Assembly: GCA_026386955.1 (NCBI GenBank)
Contig: JAPLMQ010000312.1
Coordinates: forward strand, 1-64,000
From: Planctomycetota bacterium
GTDB taxonomy: Bacteria > Planctomycetota > Phycisphaerae > Phycisphaerales > Phycisphaeraceae
Direction of reading: 5' to 3'
DNA: 64,000 bases
In this document: positions 25,440 to 33,643 of the stretch, one piece after another
Layout: every line of letters begins with the position of its first letter
How positions within the stretch are numbered: position 1 is the stretch's first letter
The notes under the pieces: generated by a model
Told to the model about the DNA's origin: nothing
The model's database searches: none
The model's input: the letters and a program-made list of their open reading frames with translations, nothing else
Program-made: the position numbers and the translations under genes

Positions 25440-25964
25440 TCACGCCCCCAGCGGGAACGCCTTCTCCAGTCGCCAGACCCCCGCGATCTTCGAGTAGAGG
25501 CAAACCTCTCGCGCCTCGACGAGCCAAGGCATCTTCCCGCTGAACTCGCGCAGGAACTCCGCCTCCACCTCGTCGAGCTTCTCCGCCGGGCCGCCCTGCG
25601 CGATCGTCACGTGCATCACCGGCTCGCGCCGGTCGGGCCCCGCCGCGGGAAAGGCCGCGCCGATCTTCCGCCCCAGCGCGAGGAACGGCTCCGCCGGCTC
25701 GGGCGCGAGGTAGAGCACGCCGCCTTGCTGGAACCGCCCCGTCTTCCCCAATGCATGCGAAAACCGCGGCAGGCCCGCGAACAGCTTCGCCAGCCCCGCA
25801 CGCACGGCGTCGTCCACCTGCTCGGGCGGCAGGAACGGATAGAAGACCGTCACGTGCGGCGGCAGCTTCGTCGCCGAGCTGCGCAGATGCTTGTCCCGGA
25901 ACGGGCGCAGCGCCGGCTCGAGCTCATGCACGGGCACCAAAATCGCGGTGATGTCGCCTGCCAT
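25440..25964 (-). CDS. 2'-5' RNA ligase-like / 2H phosphoesterase family protein
   Basis: The 174-residue protein has the two H-x-T motifs that define the 2H superfamily: His37-Val-Thr39 in PPHVTVFYP and His118-Val-Thr120 in VMHVTIAQ. Members act on cyclic phosphodiesters or RNA ends. The shortness and the spacing of about 80 residues between motifs fit the bacterial LigT/YjcG-like group. The substrate cannot be told. The ATG at 25962-25964 lies 21 bp from the end of the carbonic anhydrase gene, so the two are probably co-transcribed. Confidence 0.83.
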   Translation of the reverse strand: MAGDITAILVPVHELEPALRPFRDKHLRSSATKLPPHVTVFYPFLPPEQVDDAVRAGLAKLFAGLPRFSHALGKTGRFQQGGVLYLAPEPAEPFLALGRKIGAAFPAAGPDRREPVMHVTIAQGGPAEKLDEVEAEFLREFSGKMPWLVEAREVCLYSKIAGVWRLEKAFPLGA

Positions 25965-25985
25965 GTTCAGTCCACGCTTTCCCGC

Positions 25986-26582
25986 TCACGCCTTCCGCGC
26001 GGATTCCGCGGCAGCCTTCAATTCCGCGTAGCCGTCGATGAGCAGGTCCAGCAGGCCCGTCTCGGGCGAGATCAGCAGCCCGTGCACCGGGATGTCGCGC
26101 GGGAGCAGCGGGTGGTTGCGCACGACCTGCACGCTCTGGCGCACGCCGTCCTCGGGAGACTCGAACCCGCGCAGCCAGCCCTTCAGGTCGATCCCCGCGC
26201 TGCGCAGCGTCTGGATCAACTGCGGCTCGACCCCGCGGGCGATCGCCTTCTCCAGCACGCGCTCGCAGCTCAGCCCGGTCATGCCGCACCCATGGTGCCC
26301 CACGACCGCGACCTCCGCCGCCTGCAGCTCGTAGACCGCGACAAGCAGGCTGCGCATCACGCTCCCGAAGGGGTGCGAGACGATCGCCCCGGCGTTCTTG
26401 ATCACCTTCGCGTCGCCGTTGCGCAGGTTCATCGCCCGCGGGAGCAGCTCCACCAGCCTCGTGTCCATGCAGGTCAGGACGACCAGCTTCTTGTCCGGGA
26501 TGTTGGTGGCGCGGAACGGCTCGTACTCTTTGCGGGCCACGAACTGCGTGTTGTGGCCGAGGATTTCAGTCAGGATCGACAT
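25986..26582 (-). CDS. Beta-class carbonic anhydrase
   Basis: The protein has 198 residues. Zinc ligands are Cys38, His96 and Cys99; the Asp40-Arg42 pair is in the motif CMDTR, and the second site is GHHGCGM. VIKNAGAIVSHPFGSVMRSL is the family's conserved helix start. It hydrates CO2 to bicarbonate in the cytoplasm. The sequence looks like the short type seen in Firmicutes-like beta enzymes (with LTCMDTRLVELL), not the plant/E. coli Can type. The start is the ATG of MSILTEIL; an upstream in-frame start adds only non-conserved residues. It is first in the leftward row that ends at 23940. Confidence 0.9.
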   Translation of the reverse strand: MSILTEILGHNTQFVARKEYEPFRATNIPDKKLVVLTCMDTRLVELLPRAMNLRNGDAKVIKNAGAIVSHPFGSVMRSLLVAVYELQAAEVAVVGHHGCGMTGLSCERVLEKAIARGVEPQLIQTLRSAGIDLKGWLRGFESPEDGVRQSVQVVRNHPLLPRDIPVHGLLISPETGLLDLLIDGYAELKAAAESARKA

Positions 26583-26749
26583 GCGTGCATTGTAGGGTGG
26601 GATGGGCGCACTCGCGAAGCGCACCGTCGGACGAAGTCCGAACTAATCCGGGGGCAGAGCCGGGGACTGTGAGCCTGTGAATTTATTGGTTTGGACCCCC
26701 TCTGGCGCTTTAGAAACGCGGCTTTTCAGGCCAATTTTCGGATAACTTC

Positions 26750-26966
26750 ACAGTCTCTGTGTCCCCGTCGATCGGGCGCGCAGCGGCACTCCGCTCGCGC
26801 GAAGTGCCGGCCTCGCGGGGGCGTTCCGATCTTGATCCTGGCTCCATCGACAGCATCCGCCGATGGCGTCCCGCGCTTCTCGCGCCGCGAGGGCACCCGA
26901 CGAGACGCGCGAGCGGAGTACCGCGGCGCGCCCGATCGACGGACACACAGTGTCCGGCTCTGATCC
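26750..26966. repeat. Inverted-pair element, family B copy 2
   Basis: The left end (ATCGGGCGCGCAGCGGCACT, then CCGCTCGCGCGA) and the right end (its inverse, with GGACACACAGTGTCC and GGCTCTGATC) repeat the design of the element at 15137-15364. The shared arm is about 50 bp with scattered differences. The middle differs from copy 1. Confidence 0.82.
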
Positions 26967-26976
26967 AGACAAACCT

Positions 26977-27002
26977 CCGTCGCCGGCGCGTCCCGCCAAC
27001 AA
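26977..27002 (-). repeat. Degenerate family C arm
   Basis: CCGTCGCCGGCGCGTCCCGC followed by CAACAA is a slightly mutated complement of the arm TTGTTAGCCGGACGCGCAAG at 29507, 36325 and 45079. Confidence 0.7.
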
Positions 27003-27057
27003 TGCCCCGTGGTAGATTGGCCCGGCCGCACATCACCCCCGCCCGAAGGACCGCCCC

Positions 27058-27843
27058 ATGCCCGCCGAAAATCTCCCCGCCGACTTCCAGAAGAACCTCG
27101 ACGCCCTCGTCTCCGACGGCTTCCTCCTCCTCCGCGGCGCCCTCGACCCCGCGGCCATCCAAGCCTGGCGCGACGCCTTGCAGAGGCAGTACGACGCCAA
27201 GGCCTGGGACATCCGCAACAACGTCGGCAACGTCGCCTTCGACCGCCTGCTTGAGCGCGAGCCCGCCCTCGCCCGCCCGCTCGTCGGCCACGCCAGCGTC
27301 GCCCCTTACTTGAAGGCCCTCCTCGGCAGGCAATGCCAGCTCCGCAGCCTCCGCGCCCACGTCAATCCCGCGGCCTACACGCAGGAGTGGCACATGGATT
27401 TCTACAGCTATTGGAACCAGGAGAACGAGGGCAAGTTCGCCGTCCGCGGCCTCTGCGTGAACACCACCTTCTACCTCACCGACAACACGCCCGAGACCGG
27501 CCGGCTGACTTTCCTCAAGGAATACCGCAACCGCCCCGTCCCCGCGGAGTTCAAGGACAACCAGTACTACACCGAGGACCGCAACAACCCGTTCCAGAAA
27601 TGGTGCGACGCCCAGCCGCAAACCCACCTGCACCCGCTGGCCGGCGACGTGGTGGTCTTCCTCAGCCACGTCCCGCACCAGGGCGCGAAGCTGCGCGACG
27701 ACGCCCCGGGCACGATGCGCTCCAACGTCGTGCTCCACTACCAGACCAACCCGATGTACCCCGGCGCGGCCTTCGTCAGCTCGCCCCACGCAGCCGTGGC
27801 GGCGCTGGGCTTCGAGGGCACGTTCCCGTTCGCGGGGAGGTGA
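27058..27843 (+). CDS. Phytanoyl-CoA dioxygenase (PhyH) family protein
   Basis: The 261-residue protein has the Fe(II)/2-oxoglutarate dioxygenase motif His112-x-Asp114 in EWHMDFYSYW, and a distal histidine in FLSHVPHQGAK (His204 or His207). LCVNTTFYLTDNTPETGRLT is the conserved strand that follows the first pair. It differs strongly from the PhyH proteins at 21056 and 30774. The substrate is unknown. The ATG at 27058 follows an untranslated stretch rich in repeats. The next gene starts about 50 bp after its stop. Confidence 0.85.
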   Translation: MPAENLPADFQKNLDALVSDGFLLLRGALDPAAIQAWRDALQRQYDAKAWDIRNNVGNVAFDRLLEREPALARPLVGHASVAPYLKALLGRQCQLRSLRAHVNPAAYTQEWHMDFYSYWNQENEGKFAVRGLCVNTTFYLTDNTPETGRLTFLKEYRNRPVPAEFKDNQYYTEDRNNPFQKWCDAQPQTHLHPLAGDVVVFLSHVPHQGAKLRDDAPGTMRSNVVLHYQTNPMYPGAAFVSSPHAAVAALGFEGTFPFAGR

Positions 27844-27894
27844 ATGGCGGCGCGTTCAAGCCCCTTCGGGGCTGCGGAGCGAGAGGGGATGTCC

Positions 27895-28509
27895 ATGAAG
27901 CGGCAATGGGCCCGAGCGGAATGGGTGGCCATCACTTCGTTTCTGCTCCTCGCGATTTACGTTGGCGCCTATTTCGCGACGGTCAGGCCAGCCTATCCGT
28001 CTGCGTGGAGCACGCTCTTCAAGACTCGCATGAAAGATGACTATTCGTTTGCACCTGAGCTGTCGCGTTACGTCTTTTTTCCGATGAACTCCCTCGACCG
28101 TGTGATTCGCAAGGACACATGGCTTTTCCAGATTCGATTCGCGAGCGCTGAGGATATTCCCCGCGAACTGCTTCTTGTGCCGACCACTTCAGCGGAATCG
28201 CCCACGACACAGCGCGCCGGGAGCGACGACGCGGATCCCGCGAACGACGGCCAGACCCACACGAAGCCTCTGAACAACCCAAGCAAGCCCACTGATCCCG
28301 ACGGCACGCCGTCGGGTTCGGTGGGGTCCGCCTCCCACAGCACAACGCCCGCACCGCTTGAAACAAGGGCTTTCCTGGCCGGCAACGACAACCAAGACCC
28401 CACGGAACCCGCTGCTGCGGGATCCGTGGGCTTGGGGCGAGAGATTGCTCAAAGGCGTCACATGGCCGCCACCACAACCCGCCCCGCGGCGCAACCCAAC
28501 GGAGCTCCC
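27895..28509 (+). CDS. Small membrane protein frame that runs without a stop into the downstream hydrolase
   Basis: GAGAGGGG lies about 6 bp before the ATG of MKRQWARAEW, which is followed by a hydrophobic segment (SFLLLAIYVGAYFATV, about residues 11-27). The next 70 residues (PELSRYVFFPMNSLDRVIRK) look like a short unnamed membrane protein common in this type of genome. No stop follows. The frame passes through about 260 bp containing two hairpin repeats (28287-28325, 28398-28430), translated as Pro/Thr/Ser/Gly-rich sequence, and continues in phase into the hydrolase at 28510. This first part is less GC-rich than its neighbours. It may be one fused protein, or two genes whose separating stop was lost when repeats were inserted. 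Confidence 0.5.
28287..28325. repeat. Hairpin repeat, family G (CCGACGG/CCGTCGG core)
   Basis: The imperfect palindrome CCCACTGATCCCGACGG-cacg-CCGTCGGG...GTGGGG resembles those at 39438-39475 and 51449-51487. This copy lies inside an open reading frame. Confidence 0.75.
28398..28430. repeat. Hairpin repeat within the fused frame
   Basis: CCCACGGAACCCGC-tgct-GCGGGATCCGTGGG is a nearly perfect palindrome (one mismatch in the stem) about 75 bp after the family G copy. Both are translated in phase. Confidence 0.7.
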
Positions 28510-29475
28510 ATGCCCGACCGTGCCGAAATTCTCAAGCGGATGCACCTGGTGCTGGGCGATTGGCCGGCGGGAAACTCATCCGGGGGCGATCGCCGCGTCC
28601 CGCTCGACGTCAAGACGCTCGAGGAGACGCAGGAGGGCGGGATCGTCCGCCGGAAAATCACCTTCGCCGTCGAGCCGGGCGACCGCTGCTTCGCCTGGCT
28701 GCTCATCCCCGCGCCTGATCCCGCGGCCAACAGCAAGCGCCGCCCCGCCATGCTCTGCCTCCACCAAACCACCGGCCTGGGCAAGGGTGAGCCCGCCGGC
28801 CTCGGCGGAAACCCCAATTACCACTACGCCCTCGAACTCGCGAAACGCGGCTACGTCACCCTCGCCCCCGACTGCGAGAACTTCGGCGAATACAAGGTCG
28901 ACCTCCACGCCCTGGGCTACGCCAGCGCGACGCTCAAGAACATCTGGAACCACATGCGGGCCGTCGACCTGCTCGCCTCGCTCCCCGAGGTCGACCCCGA
29001 ACGCATCGGCAGCATCGGCCACTCGCACGGAGCCCACAACTCGGTCTACCTGGCCGCGTACGACCCGCGCGTGAAGGTGGTCGTCTCGAGCTGCGGCTTC
29101 ACGAAGTTCACCTGGAACGACAACGAGGGGCGCGGGAAGCCCGGCGACATGCACGACTGGGCGGGCCCGCATTACATGCCCCGCATCGCCGAGCGCTACG
29201 GCAACCGCGGCGAGAAGATGCCCTTCGACATGGACGAGGTGCTGGCCCTGATCGCCCCGCGGGCCCTCTTCGTCAACGCCCCGACGAAGGACGCCGTCAG
29301 CCGGCTCGAGGGCGTGAAGGAATGCGAGGCCGCAGTGAGGCCGATCTACGCGAAGGCGGGGCGCGACACCTCGCTGGTCTTCGAGCACCCCGTGGGCGGC
29401 CACGACTTCCCGCCCGCCGTCCGGCAGCGGGCGTATGAGTTCATCGACAAGGCGATGGCGATGCCGGGCCGCTGA
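28510..29475 (+). CDS. Alpha/beta hydrolase, dienelactone-hydrolase-like esterase
   Basis: From the ATG at 28510 the protein has 321 residues. Its triad is readable: Ser172 in GHSHGAHNS, Asp261 in APTKDAVSRL and His298 in VGGHDFPPAV. LCLHQTTGLGKGEPAGLGG forms the oxyanion region. Related planctomycete proteins are often annotated as acetyl xylan esterases or dienelactone hydrolases. GGAG lies 5 bp before this ATG, which supports internal initiation even though the frame is open for a further 615 bp upstream (see 27895-28509). There is no signal peptide at this start; the fused form would be membrane-anchored with the hydrolase on one side of the membrane. Confidence 0.8.
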   Translation: MPDRAEILKRMHLVLGDWPAGNSSGGDRRVPLDVKTLEETQEGGIVRRKITFAVEPGDRCFAWLLIPAPDPAANSKRRPAMLCLHQTTGLGKGEPAGLGGNPNYHYALELAKRGYVTLAPDCENFGEYKVDLHALGYASATLKNIWNHMRAVDLLASLPEVDPERIGSIGHSHGAHNSVYLAAYDPRVKVVVSSCGFTKFTWNDNEGRGKPGDMHDWAGPHYMPRIAERYGNRGEKMPFDMDEVLALIAPRALFVNAPTKDAVSRLEGVKECEAAVRPIYAKAGRDTSLVFEHPVGGHDFPPAVRQRAYEFIDKAMAMPGR

Positions 29476-29506
29476 CACAACTCCGCGCGACACGGGGACG
29501 CCCGTC

Positions 29507-29532
29507 TTGTTAGCCGGACGCGCAAGCGACGG
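29507..29532 (+). repeat. Family C arm, solo copy
   Basis: TTGTTAGCCGGACGCGCAAG followed by CGACGG matches the arms at 36325-36348 and 45079-45104, and inversely 45176-45201. Confidence 0.85.
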
Positions 29533-29574
29533 ATGCGCGATCCAAATCTCGCCGGAACGAATGGGTCTTGTCTG

Positions 29575-29758
29575 GGTGCCACATGCCATCGTACTCGTGG
29601 CATGTGCCGATCCACCCAAGCCGTCCGGCCTCGCGACGAGCCCACGATGGATGCGGCCTGTCAAAATCGCCTTGTTTTGCAGGGCTTCGCGTTCATCGGC
29701 GCCGGGACATGCCGCCCAGCCGAAGACACATGCCACGAGTACGATGGCATGTGGCACC
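29575..29758. repeat. REPIN-like element, family A copy 2 with compensatory stem changes
   Basis: The left arm is GGTGCC then CACATGCCA-N9-TGGCATGTG (29575-29606); the right arm is the inverse at 29727-29758. Compared with copies 1 and 3, both arms carry ATGCCA / TGGCAT in place of ATGTCA / TGACAT, so base-pairing is kept by paired changes at all four positions. The spacer sequence is unrelated to the other copies. Confidence 0.9.
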
Positions 29759-29761
29759 CGA

Positions 29762-30661
29762 TCACCGCGCCCCCGCCCACGGCTGGGCCTGTTCGCGGTA
29801 CTGCAGCGGCGAGAGACCCGTGCAGCGGCGGAACGTGCGGCTGAAGGTGAACGGGTCGGCGACGCCCACGCTCGAGGCGACCTGCTTCACCGGCAAATCC
29901 GTCTCGCCCAGCAGCCGCCGGGCGGCGTCGCAGCGCAGGTGGGCGATGTAGCGGGCGGGCGGCAGGCCGGTGATCTGCCGCACGCGCTGGCGCAGGAGCG
30001 AATAGCTCATCGCGTGCCGCCTCGCGAGCGCGGGCAGGTCGATCGGCTGGGCGAAGTGCAGCCTGCAATGGTCGAGCACGGCCTCGATCGCGGGGTTCCC
30101 CGCGCGGGCTTGGGCGACGTCGGCCCGGGCGTGGTGCAGCTCCAGCAGCAACGATTGCGTGGCCAGTCCCGCGCGGTCGAGGTCGCCGGGCTGGCCGCGC
30201 TTGAGCACCGCGATCAGGCCGCGCCACGCCTCGACCAGTTCGCCGATCTTCGAGACCGGGCGGACCGAGCCGTCGTCGAAGAGCCAGCCCGCCTTGAGCA
30301 GCCGGCGGGTGCCGGGCCCGGTGAGGCAGACGAAGTATTCCTCCCAGGTCGTGCCCGGGTCGGGCCCGTAATGGAAGCGCGGGCCGGGGAAGACGGCGAA
30401 GGCGCAGCCGGGCTCGATGCGCCGAACCACGTCAGCCCCCGAGCCATCCTCCACGCGGTAGGAGCCGCGCCCGGAGACGACCAGCCCGATCGCCCAGATG
30501 GTGAAGCAGTGGTGGATCCAGTCGCGCTTGGCGGGGATGTGGCCCGCCCCGGCCGACTGGATGTCGCCGCCCGCGGAGGGCTGCAACAGCGGGACGGAGC
30601 CGCGGATCGGTTGCTCGGGGACCTTTGTCATTTTGGCCATGGGACCTGTCACGTTGGCCAT
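29762..30661 (-). CDS. AraC-family transcriptional regulator
   Basis: The 299-residue protein has an N-terminal cupin-like sensor region (GLVVSGRGSYRV, FAVFPGPRFHYGP) and a C-terminal double helix-turn-helix (IDLPALARRHAMSYSLLRQR, then VKQVASSVGVADPFTFSRTF) ending in the family motif FRRCTGLSPLQYR. It is divergent from the PhyH gene at 30774 with about 110 bp between, the usual arrangement of an AraC regulator and its target. The ligand is probably a sugar or a related small molecule. The first ATG gives MANVTGPMAK; a second in-frame ATG 7 codons later lies in a very similar sequence context (a repeated TTGGCCATGG). Confidence 0.87.
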   Translation of the reverse strand: MANVTGPMAKMTKVPEQPIRGSVPLLQPSAGGDIQSAGAGHIPAKRDWIHHCFTIWAIGLVVSGRGSYRVEDGSGADVVRRIEPGCAFAVFPGPRFHYGPDPGTTWEEYFVCLTGPGTRRLLKAGWLFDDGSVRPVSKIGELVEAWRGLIAVLKRGQPGDLDRAGLATQSLLLELHHARADVAQARAGNPAIEAVLDHCRLHFAQPIDLPALARRHAMSYSLLRQRVRQITGLPPARYIAHLRCDAARRLLGETDLPVKQVASSVGVADPFTFSRTFRRCTGLSPLQYREQAQPWAGAR

Positions 30662-30773
30662 GGTTCGCCTTGATTCATCGGATATTCTATGTTGGTTCCG
30701 TCTCCGGGCGCGTTGTCAATCGAGTGCGATCGCCCCGGCCGCCTGCCCACCGCAAACCCAAGGGAAATCGTCC

Positions 30774-31604
30774 ATGCCGCTCACGCAAGCCCAGGTCGAC
30801 CAGTTCAAGACGAACGGCTTCGTCGCCGTGCCCAACTTCTTCGGGCCCAGCGAGGTCCGGGCGATGCAGCTCGAGACCGAGCGCTTCAAGCGCGACGGGC
30901 TCCTGCGCAACGTGCGCACCGAGGGCGACGGGAAGACGGCCTCCACGGCCGCCCGCAACCTGCAGATCTGCCCGATGTTCCACCGCAGCTCGCTCTTCCG
31001 CGCGCTGCCCTTCGAGCCCAAGGTCGTCGAGGCCGTCACGCAGCTCATCGGCGGGCCGATGATCCTCCACCTCGACCAGATGTTCCTCAAGCCCGCCGGC
31101 GACGGCGACGGGACCAACTGGCACCAGGACAACGCCTACTTCCGCATCGCCGACCCGCTCAAGGGGACCGCGATGTGGATCGCCGTGCATGACGCGACGA
31201 TCGCCAACGGGACGATGAACCTCATCCCCAACAGCTTCAAGGAGACGCTCCCGCACGAGCGCGACCCGATGAGCGACCACCACATCCGCTGCTGGCCCGA
31301 CGAGAACAAGCAGGTTCCCGTCGAGCTCGCGGCGGGGGGCGTGATCTTCTTCTGCTACGGCACGCCGCACTGCACCCGCGCGAACCGCACCGAGCGCGAC
31401 CGCGCCGGCGCGGCCTTCCACTTCCTTCATGCCGAGTACGCCCAGCTAGAGTTGATCAACGACGCGCGGCAGGACCGCCCCTACCTCACGGGCCCCAAGG
31501 CCACGGGCGGGATGCGCGAGTACGGGCAGACGATCGCGGGGACGTGGCCGATCGAGCTGTCGAAGGCGCTCTCGCTGGAGGCGGAGTTGGCGCTGGCGCG
31601 GTGA
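30774..31604 (+). CDS. Phytanoyl-CoA dioxygenase (PhyH) family protein
   Basis: The 276-residue protein has the Fe(II)/2-oxoglutarate dioxygenase site His117-x-Asp119 in NWHQDNAYF, with the distal His199 in CYGTPHCTRAN and a probable 2-oxoglutarate-binding arginine close after it. It is of the larger PhyH group that includes ectoine-hydroxylase-like and sugar-modifying enzymes. AAGGGAAA precedes the ATG at 30774; the longer frame from 30498 covers the AraC gene and was rejected. The divergent AraC regulator at 29762 probably controls it. Two CCCAGGCAC hairpins follow it. Confidence 0.87.
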   Translation: MPLTQAQVDQFKTNGFVAVPNFFGPSEVRAMQLETERFKRDGLLRNVRTEGDGKTASTAARNLQICPMFHRSSLFRALPFEPKVVEAVTQLIGGPMILHLDQMFLKPAGDGDGTNWHQDNAYFRIADPLKGTAMWIAVHDATIANGTMNLIPNSFKETLPHERDPMSDHHIRCWPDENKQVPVELAAGGVIFFCYGTPHCTRANRTERDRAGAAFHFLHAEYAQLELINDARQDRPYLTGPKATGGMREYGQTIAGTWPIELSKALSLEAELALAR

Positions 31605-31673
31605 GGCGGGCGGCTGCGCGCACATCGATGTGCACGTGAAGGCGCTGACGATCGTCGTTGAATGAACCCAATG

Positions 31674-31700
31674 CCCAGGCACTGCGTGCCTGGGTTTTTT
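31674..31700 (+). terminator. Rho-independent terminator, CCCAGGCAC family
   Basis: A perfect 9-bp stem CCCAGGCAC / GTGCCTGGG (loop TGC) is followed by six T, 70 bp after the PhyH stop. Confidence 0.88.
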
Positions 31701-31754
31701 GATGGAGACGTTTCGTCGTGCGGACGTGCGCCTGTCTTGAAGTCGAAAGAAAAA

Positions 31755-31775
31755 CCCAGGCACGCAGTGCCTGGG
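31755..31775 (-). terminator. Second hairpin of the CCCAGGCAC family, serving the opposite strand
   Basis: This is a perfect 9-bp stem with loop GCA. On the minus strand it follows the ankyrin lipoprotein gene by 36 bp and is succeeded by TTTTTCTTTC. With the hairpin at 31674 it forms a face-to-face pair between converging genes. Confidence 0.85.
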
Positions 31776-31810
31776 CTTTGGGGTCTGTTCGAGTCCAGAC
31801 CAGACTTCGC

Positions 31811-33445
31811 TCATTCACTGACGCCGACTTTCTTGAGCGCCTCGACGAGCTTGGCGTAGTTCGCTTTCCGCAAGGCGGACGCGCCGGGCTGGTTGGCGCC
31901 TTCGCGGGCCACCTCCAGCCCGGTCTTGCCATTGAAGGGCTTCTTGATGTCGGCGCCGTGCTGGACCAGCAGGACGGCGCAGTCGGCGTCTCCCCCCACC
32001 GCCGCGGCGAAAAACGGCGTCCGGCCTGGAATCGCCTCGGCCAAGTTGGGCTCGGCGCCGTGGTCGAGGAGCCATCGCAGGTTCTCGGGCTTATGGGAGT
32101 CGACCGCGTTCATGGCCGGCGTCCTCCGGTCCGGGTCACTGGCGTTGACGTTCCCCCCGTGCTTGCTCAGCAGTTCCAGCATCTCCGGGGTGGCGCGACC
32201 CGCGGCGATCTGCATGGCGACCCCGATCGCGGCCTTGTGCTCGAGCAAGGCCGCCGCGACCTCCAGGTGATTCTCGCCGCAAGCCGCCTCGAGCGCGGTG
32301 CCGCCGCGGCCTAGCATCTTCGCATCGACGTCGGCGCCGTTGTCCAGAAGATCGTGCACGGCCTTGAGGTCTCCGCTCCGCGCGGCCGCGATCATGGCGT
32401 CCCCCGTCTTGCGGTCGCCTTCGGCCTTGGGGGATTCGCCTCGGTCGACCATCGTCGGCATGCCTTTTTCATCCCTGCCGATGAAGGCGGCGCGAACCGT
32501 GCCGTCCTTGGCGATGTGGAACTCGACGCTGTGGAAATCCTCCTCTTTCTGGGGCGGAACGATCAGCGAGGCGACCGGCGTCACCACCGAGTGCGATTGC
32601 CCGTCCGCGGACTTCCAGGTGACCGTCGCTTCCGGGGGGAAGGGGCGGTGGAACGGGCCCATGGTCCCCGAGTTGTCGCCATCCCCCAACGCGCCGCACG
32701 TCTCCCGGGCCTTTCCGAAAGCCGCCGTGACCTGGTCGATGGCCGCCCCGGTCTGATTGGTCCAGGCGATGGAGAACATCGGGTTCGGGCCGGTGCGGAG
32801 CTGGCGGATGGCTGGGGGCGGTGTGCTGGGCCCCCGCCGGGCGGGGGCGGGGGCGGCGGCTGTGGCCTTGGGGGATTCAACCGGCTCGGTCGTGGTGGGG
32901 GCGCCGCCGCTGCCCATGTCCGGAAAGACCGTCTTGACCGTGCCGTCCTTGGCGATCTGGAACTCAAAGCTGTCGAAATCCTCCTCCTTCTGGGGCGGCG
33001 TGATCATCGAGGCGACCGGCGCCACCACCGAGTGGGCTTGCCCGTCCGCAGACTTCCAACTGACCGTCGCCTCCGCGGGGAAGGGGCGGCGGAACACGCC
33101 ATAGTTCGTGTTGTCGCCGTCCTTCAACGTGCCGCCCTCGGGCGAGGCCTTGCCGAAGGTCGCCATGACCTGGTCGATGGTCGCCCCGGTCTGGTTGGTG
33201 CAGGAGACCGTGAACATCGTGGTCGCCCCGGCGAGGCGCGGACGTGCGGCCGGGGGCGCAGCGGGCTTGGCCGACGACGGCTGCGTCGCCGCCGACTGGG
33301 TCGCAGCGGGCGGAGCCGTGGGTGGAGCGGTGGGCGTCGCGGCCGGGGCCGCGCCCGAGGAGGGCGGTGCCGAAGACTGGCCACAGCCCATCAGCATGAT
33401 GAGCGCCGCGAAGGCGAGAGTTGCGAGCCGAAGCCTTGAAAACAT
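31811..33445 (-). CDS. Lipoprotein with a duplicated domain and ankyrin repeats
   Basis: The protein has 544 residues. A lipoprotein signal ends at the lipobox LMGC (Cys21), followed by a long Pro/Ala/Ser/Thr linker. Two copies of a domain of about 110 residues come next, each with a T(N)QTGA(T/A)IDQV start, FRRPFPAEATVSWKSADGQ-like core and PPQKEEDF end; copy two reads FHRPFPPEATVTWKSADGQ. About five ankyrin repeats follow (TALEAACGENHLEVAAALLE, TPFFAAAVGGDADCAVLLVQ). It should sit on a membrane facing the periplasm and bind a protein partner. I know no name for the duplicated domain. The start is the ATG of MFSRLRLATL; a stretch of non-coding sequence precedes it. Confidence 0.83.
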   Translation of the reverse strand: MFSRLRLATLAFAALIMLMGCGQSSAPPSSGAAPAATPTAPPTAPPAATQSAATQPSSAKPAAPPAARPRLAGATTMFTVSCTNQTGATIDQVMATFGKASPEGGTLKDGDNTNYGVFRRPFPAEATVSWKSADGQAHSVVAPVASMITPPQKEEDFDSFEFQIAKDGTVKTVFPDMGSGGAPTTTEPVESPKATAAAPAPARRGPSTPPPAIRQLRTGPNPMFSIAWTNQTGAAIDQVTAAFGKARETCGALGDGDNSGTMGPFHRPFPPEATVTWKSADGQSHSVVTPVASLIVPPQKEEDFHSVEFHIAKDGTVRAAFIGRDEKGMPTMVDRGESPKAEGDRKTGDAMIAAARSGDLKAVHDLLDNGADVDAKMLGRGGTALEAACGENHLEVAAALLEHKAAIGVAMQIAAGRATPEMLELLSKHGGNVNASDPDRRTPAMNAVDSHKPENLRWLLDHGAEPNLAEAIPGRTPFFAAAVGGDADCAVLLVQHGADIKKPFNGKTGLEVAREGANQPGASALRKANYAKLVEALKKVGVSE

Positions 33446-33587
33446 GGAGCATTCCCCCAAAGACCGGGTCGGTGCGTGGACCTTCCTGCGCGGACGTTCT
33501 GAGGAATATACCCCACCCCGCCCGGCAGTTGCGGCGTAGTCGCGATGCCATCGCGACCCGGCAGGGATGCCTTCCACAAAACAAAAA

Positions 33588-33610
33588 GCCCAGGCAGCGC
33601 GTGCCTGGGC
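33588..33610 (-). terminator. CCCAGGCAC-family hairpin after ftsK
   Basis: GCCCAGGCA-gcgcg-TGCCTGGGC forms a 9-bp stem. On the minus strand it is followed by TTTTTGTTTTGT, and it lies 34 bp beyond the TAA at 33644-33646 that ends the displaced FtsK tail. Confidence 0.85.
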
Positions 33611-33643
33611 TTTGTGGTTTCACATCGGAATCCGCCGCGAGCC

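Larger units (their letters stand above)
26583..27057. other. Intergenic region filled by repeats
   Basis: This divergent gap between the carbonic anhydrase and a PhyH gene holds a family B element (26750-26966), a degenerate family C arm (26977-27002) and a short hairpin (GTCGGACGAAGTCCGAAC near 26626). A more AT-rich stretch at 26675-26750 may carry promoter sequence. No gene was seen. Confidence 0.7.

Noticed and set aside
26583-27057. A short coding frame through the family B copy 2
   Set aside because: The frames there repeat the translation of the family B arms (Arg/Ala/Ser-rich) and occur equally in the copy at 15137.
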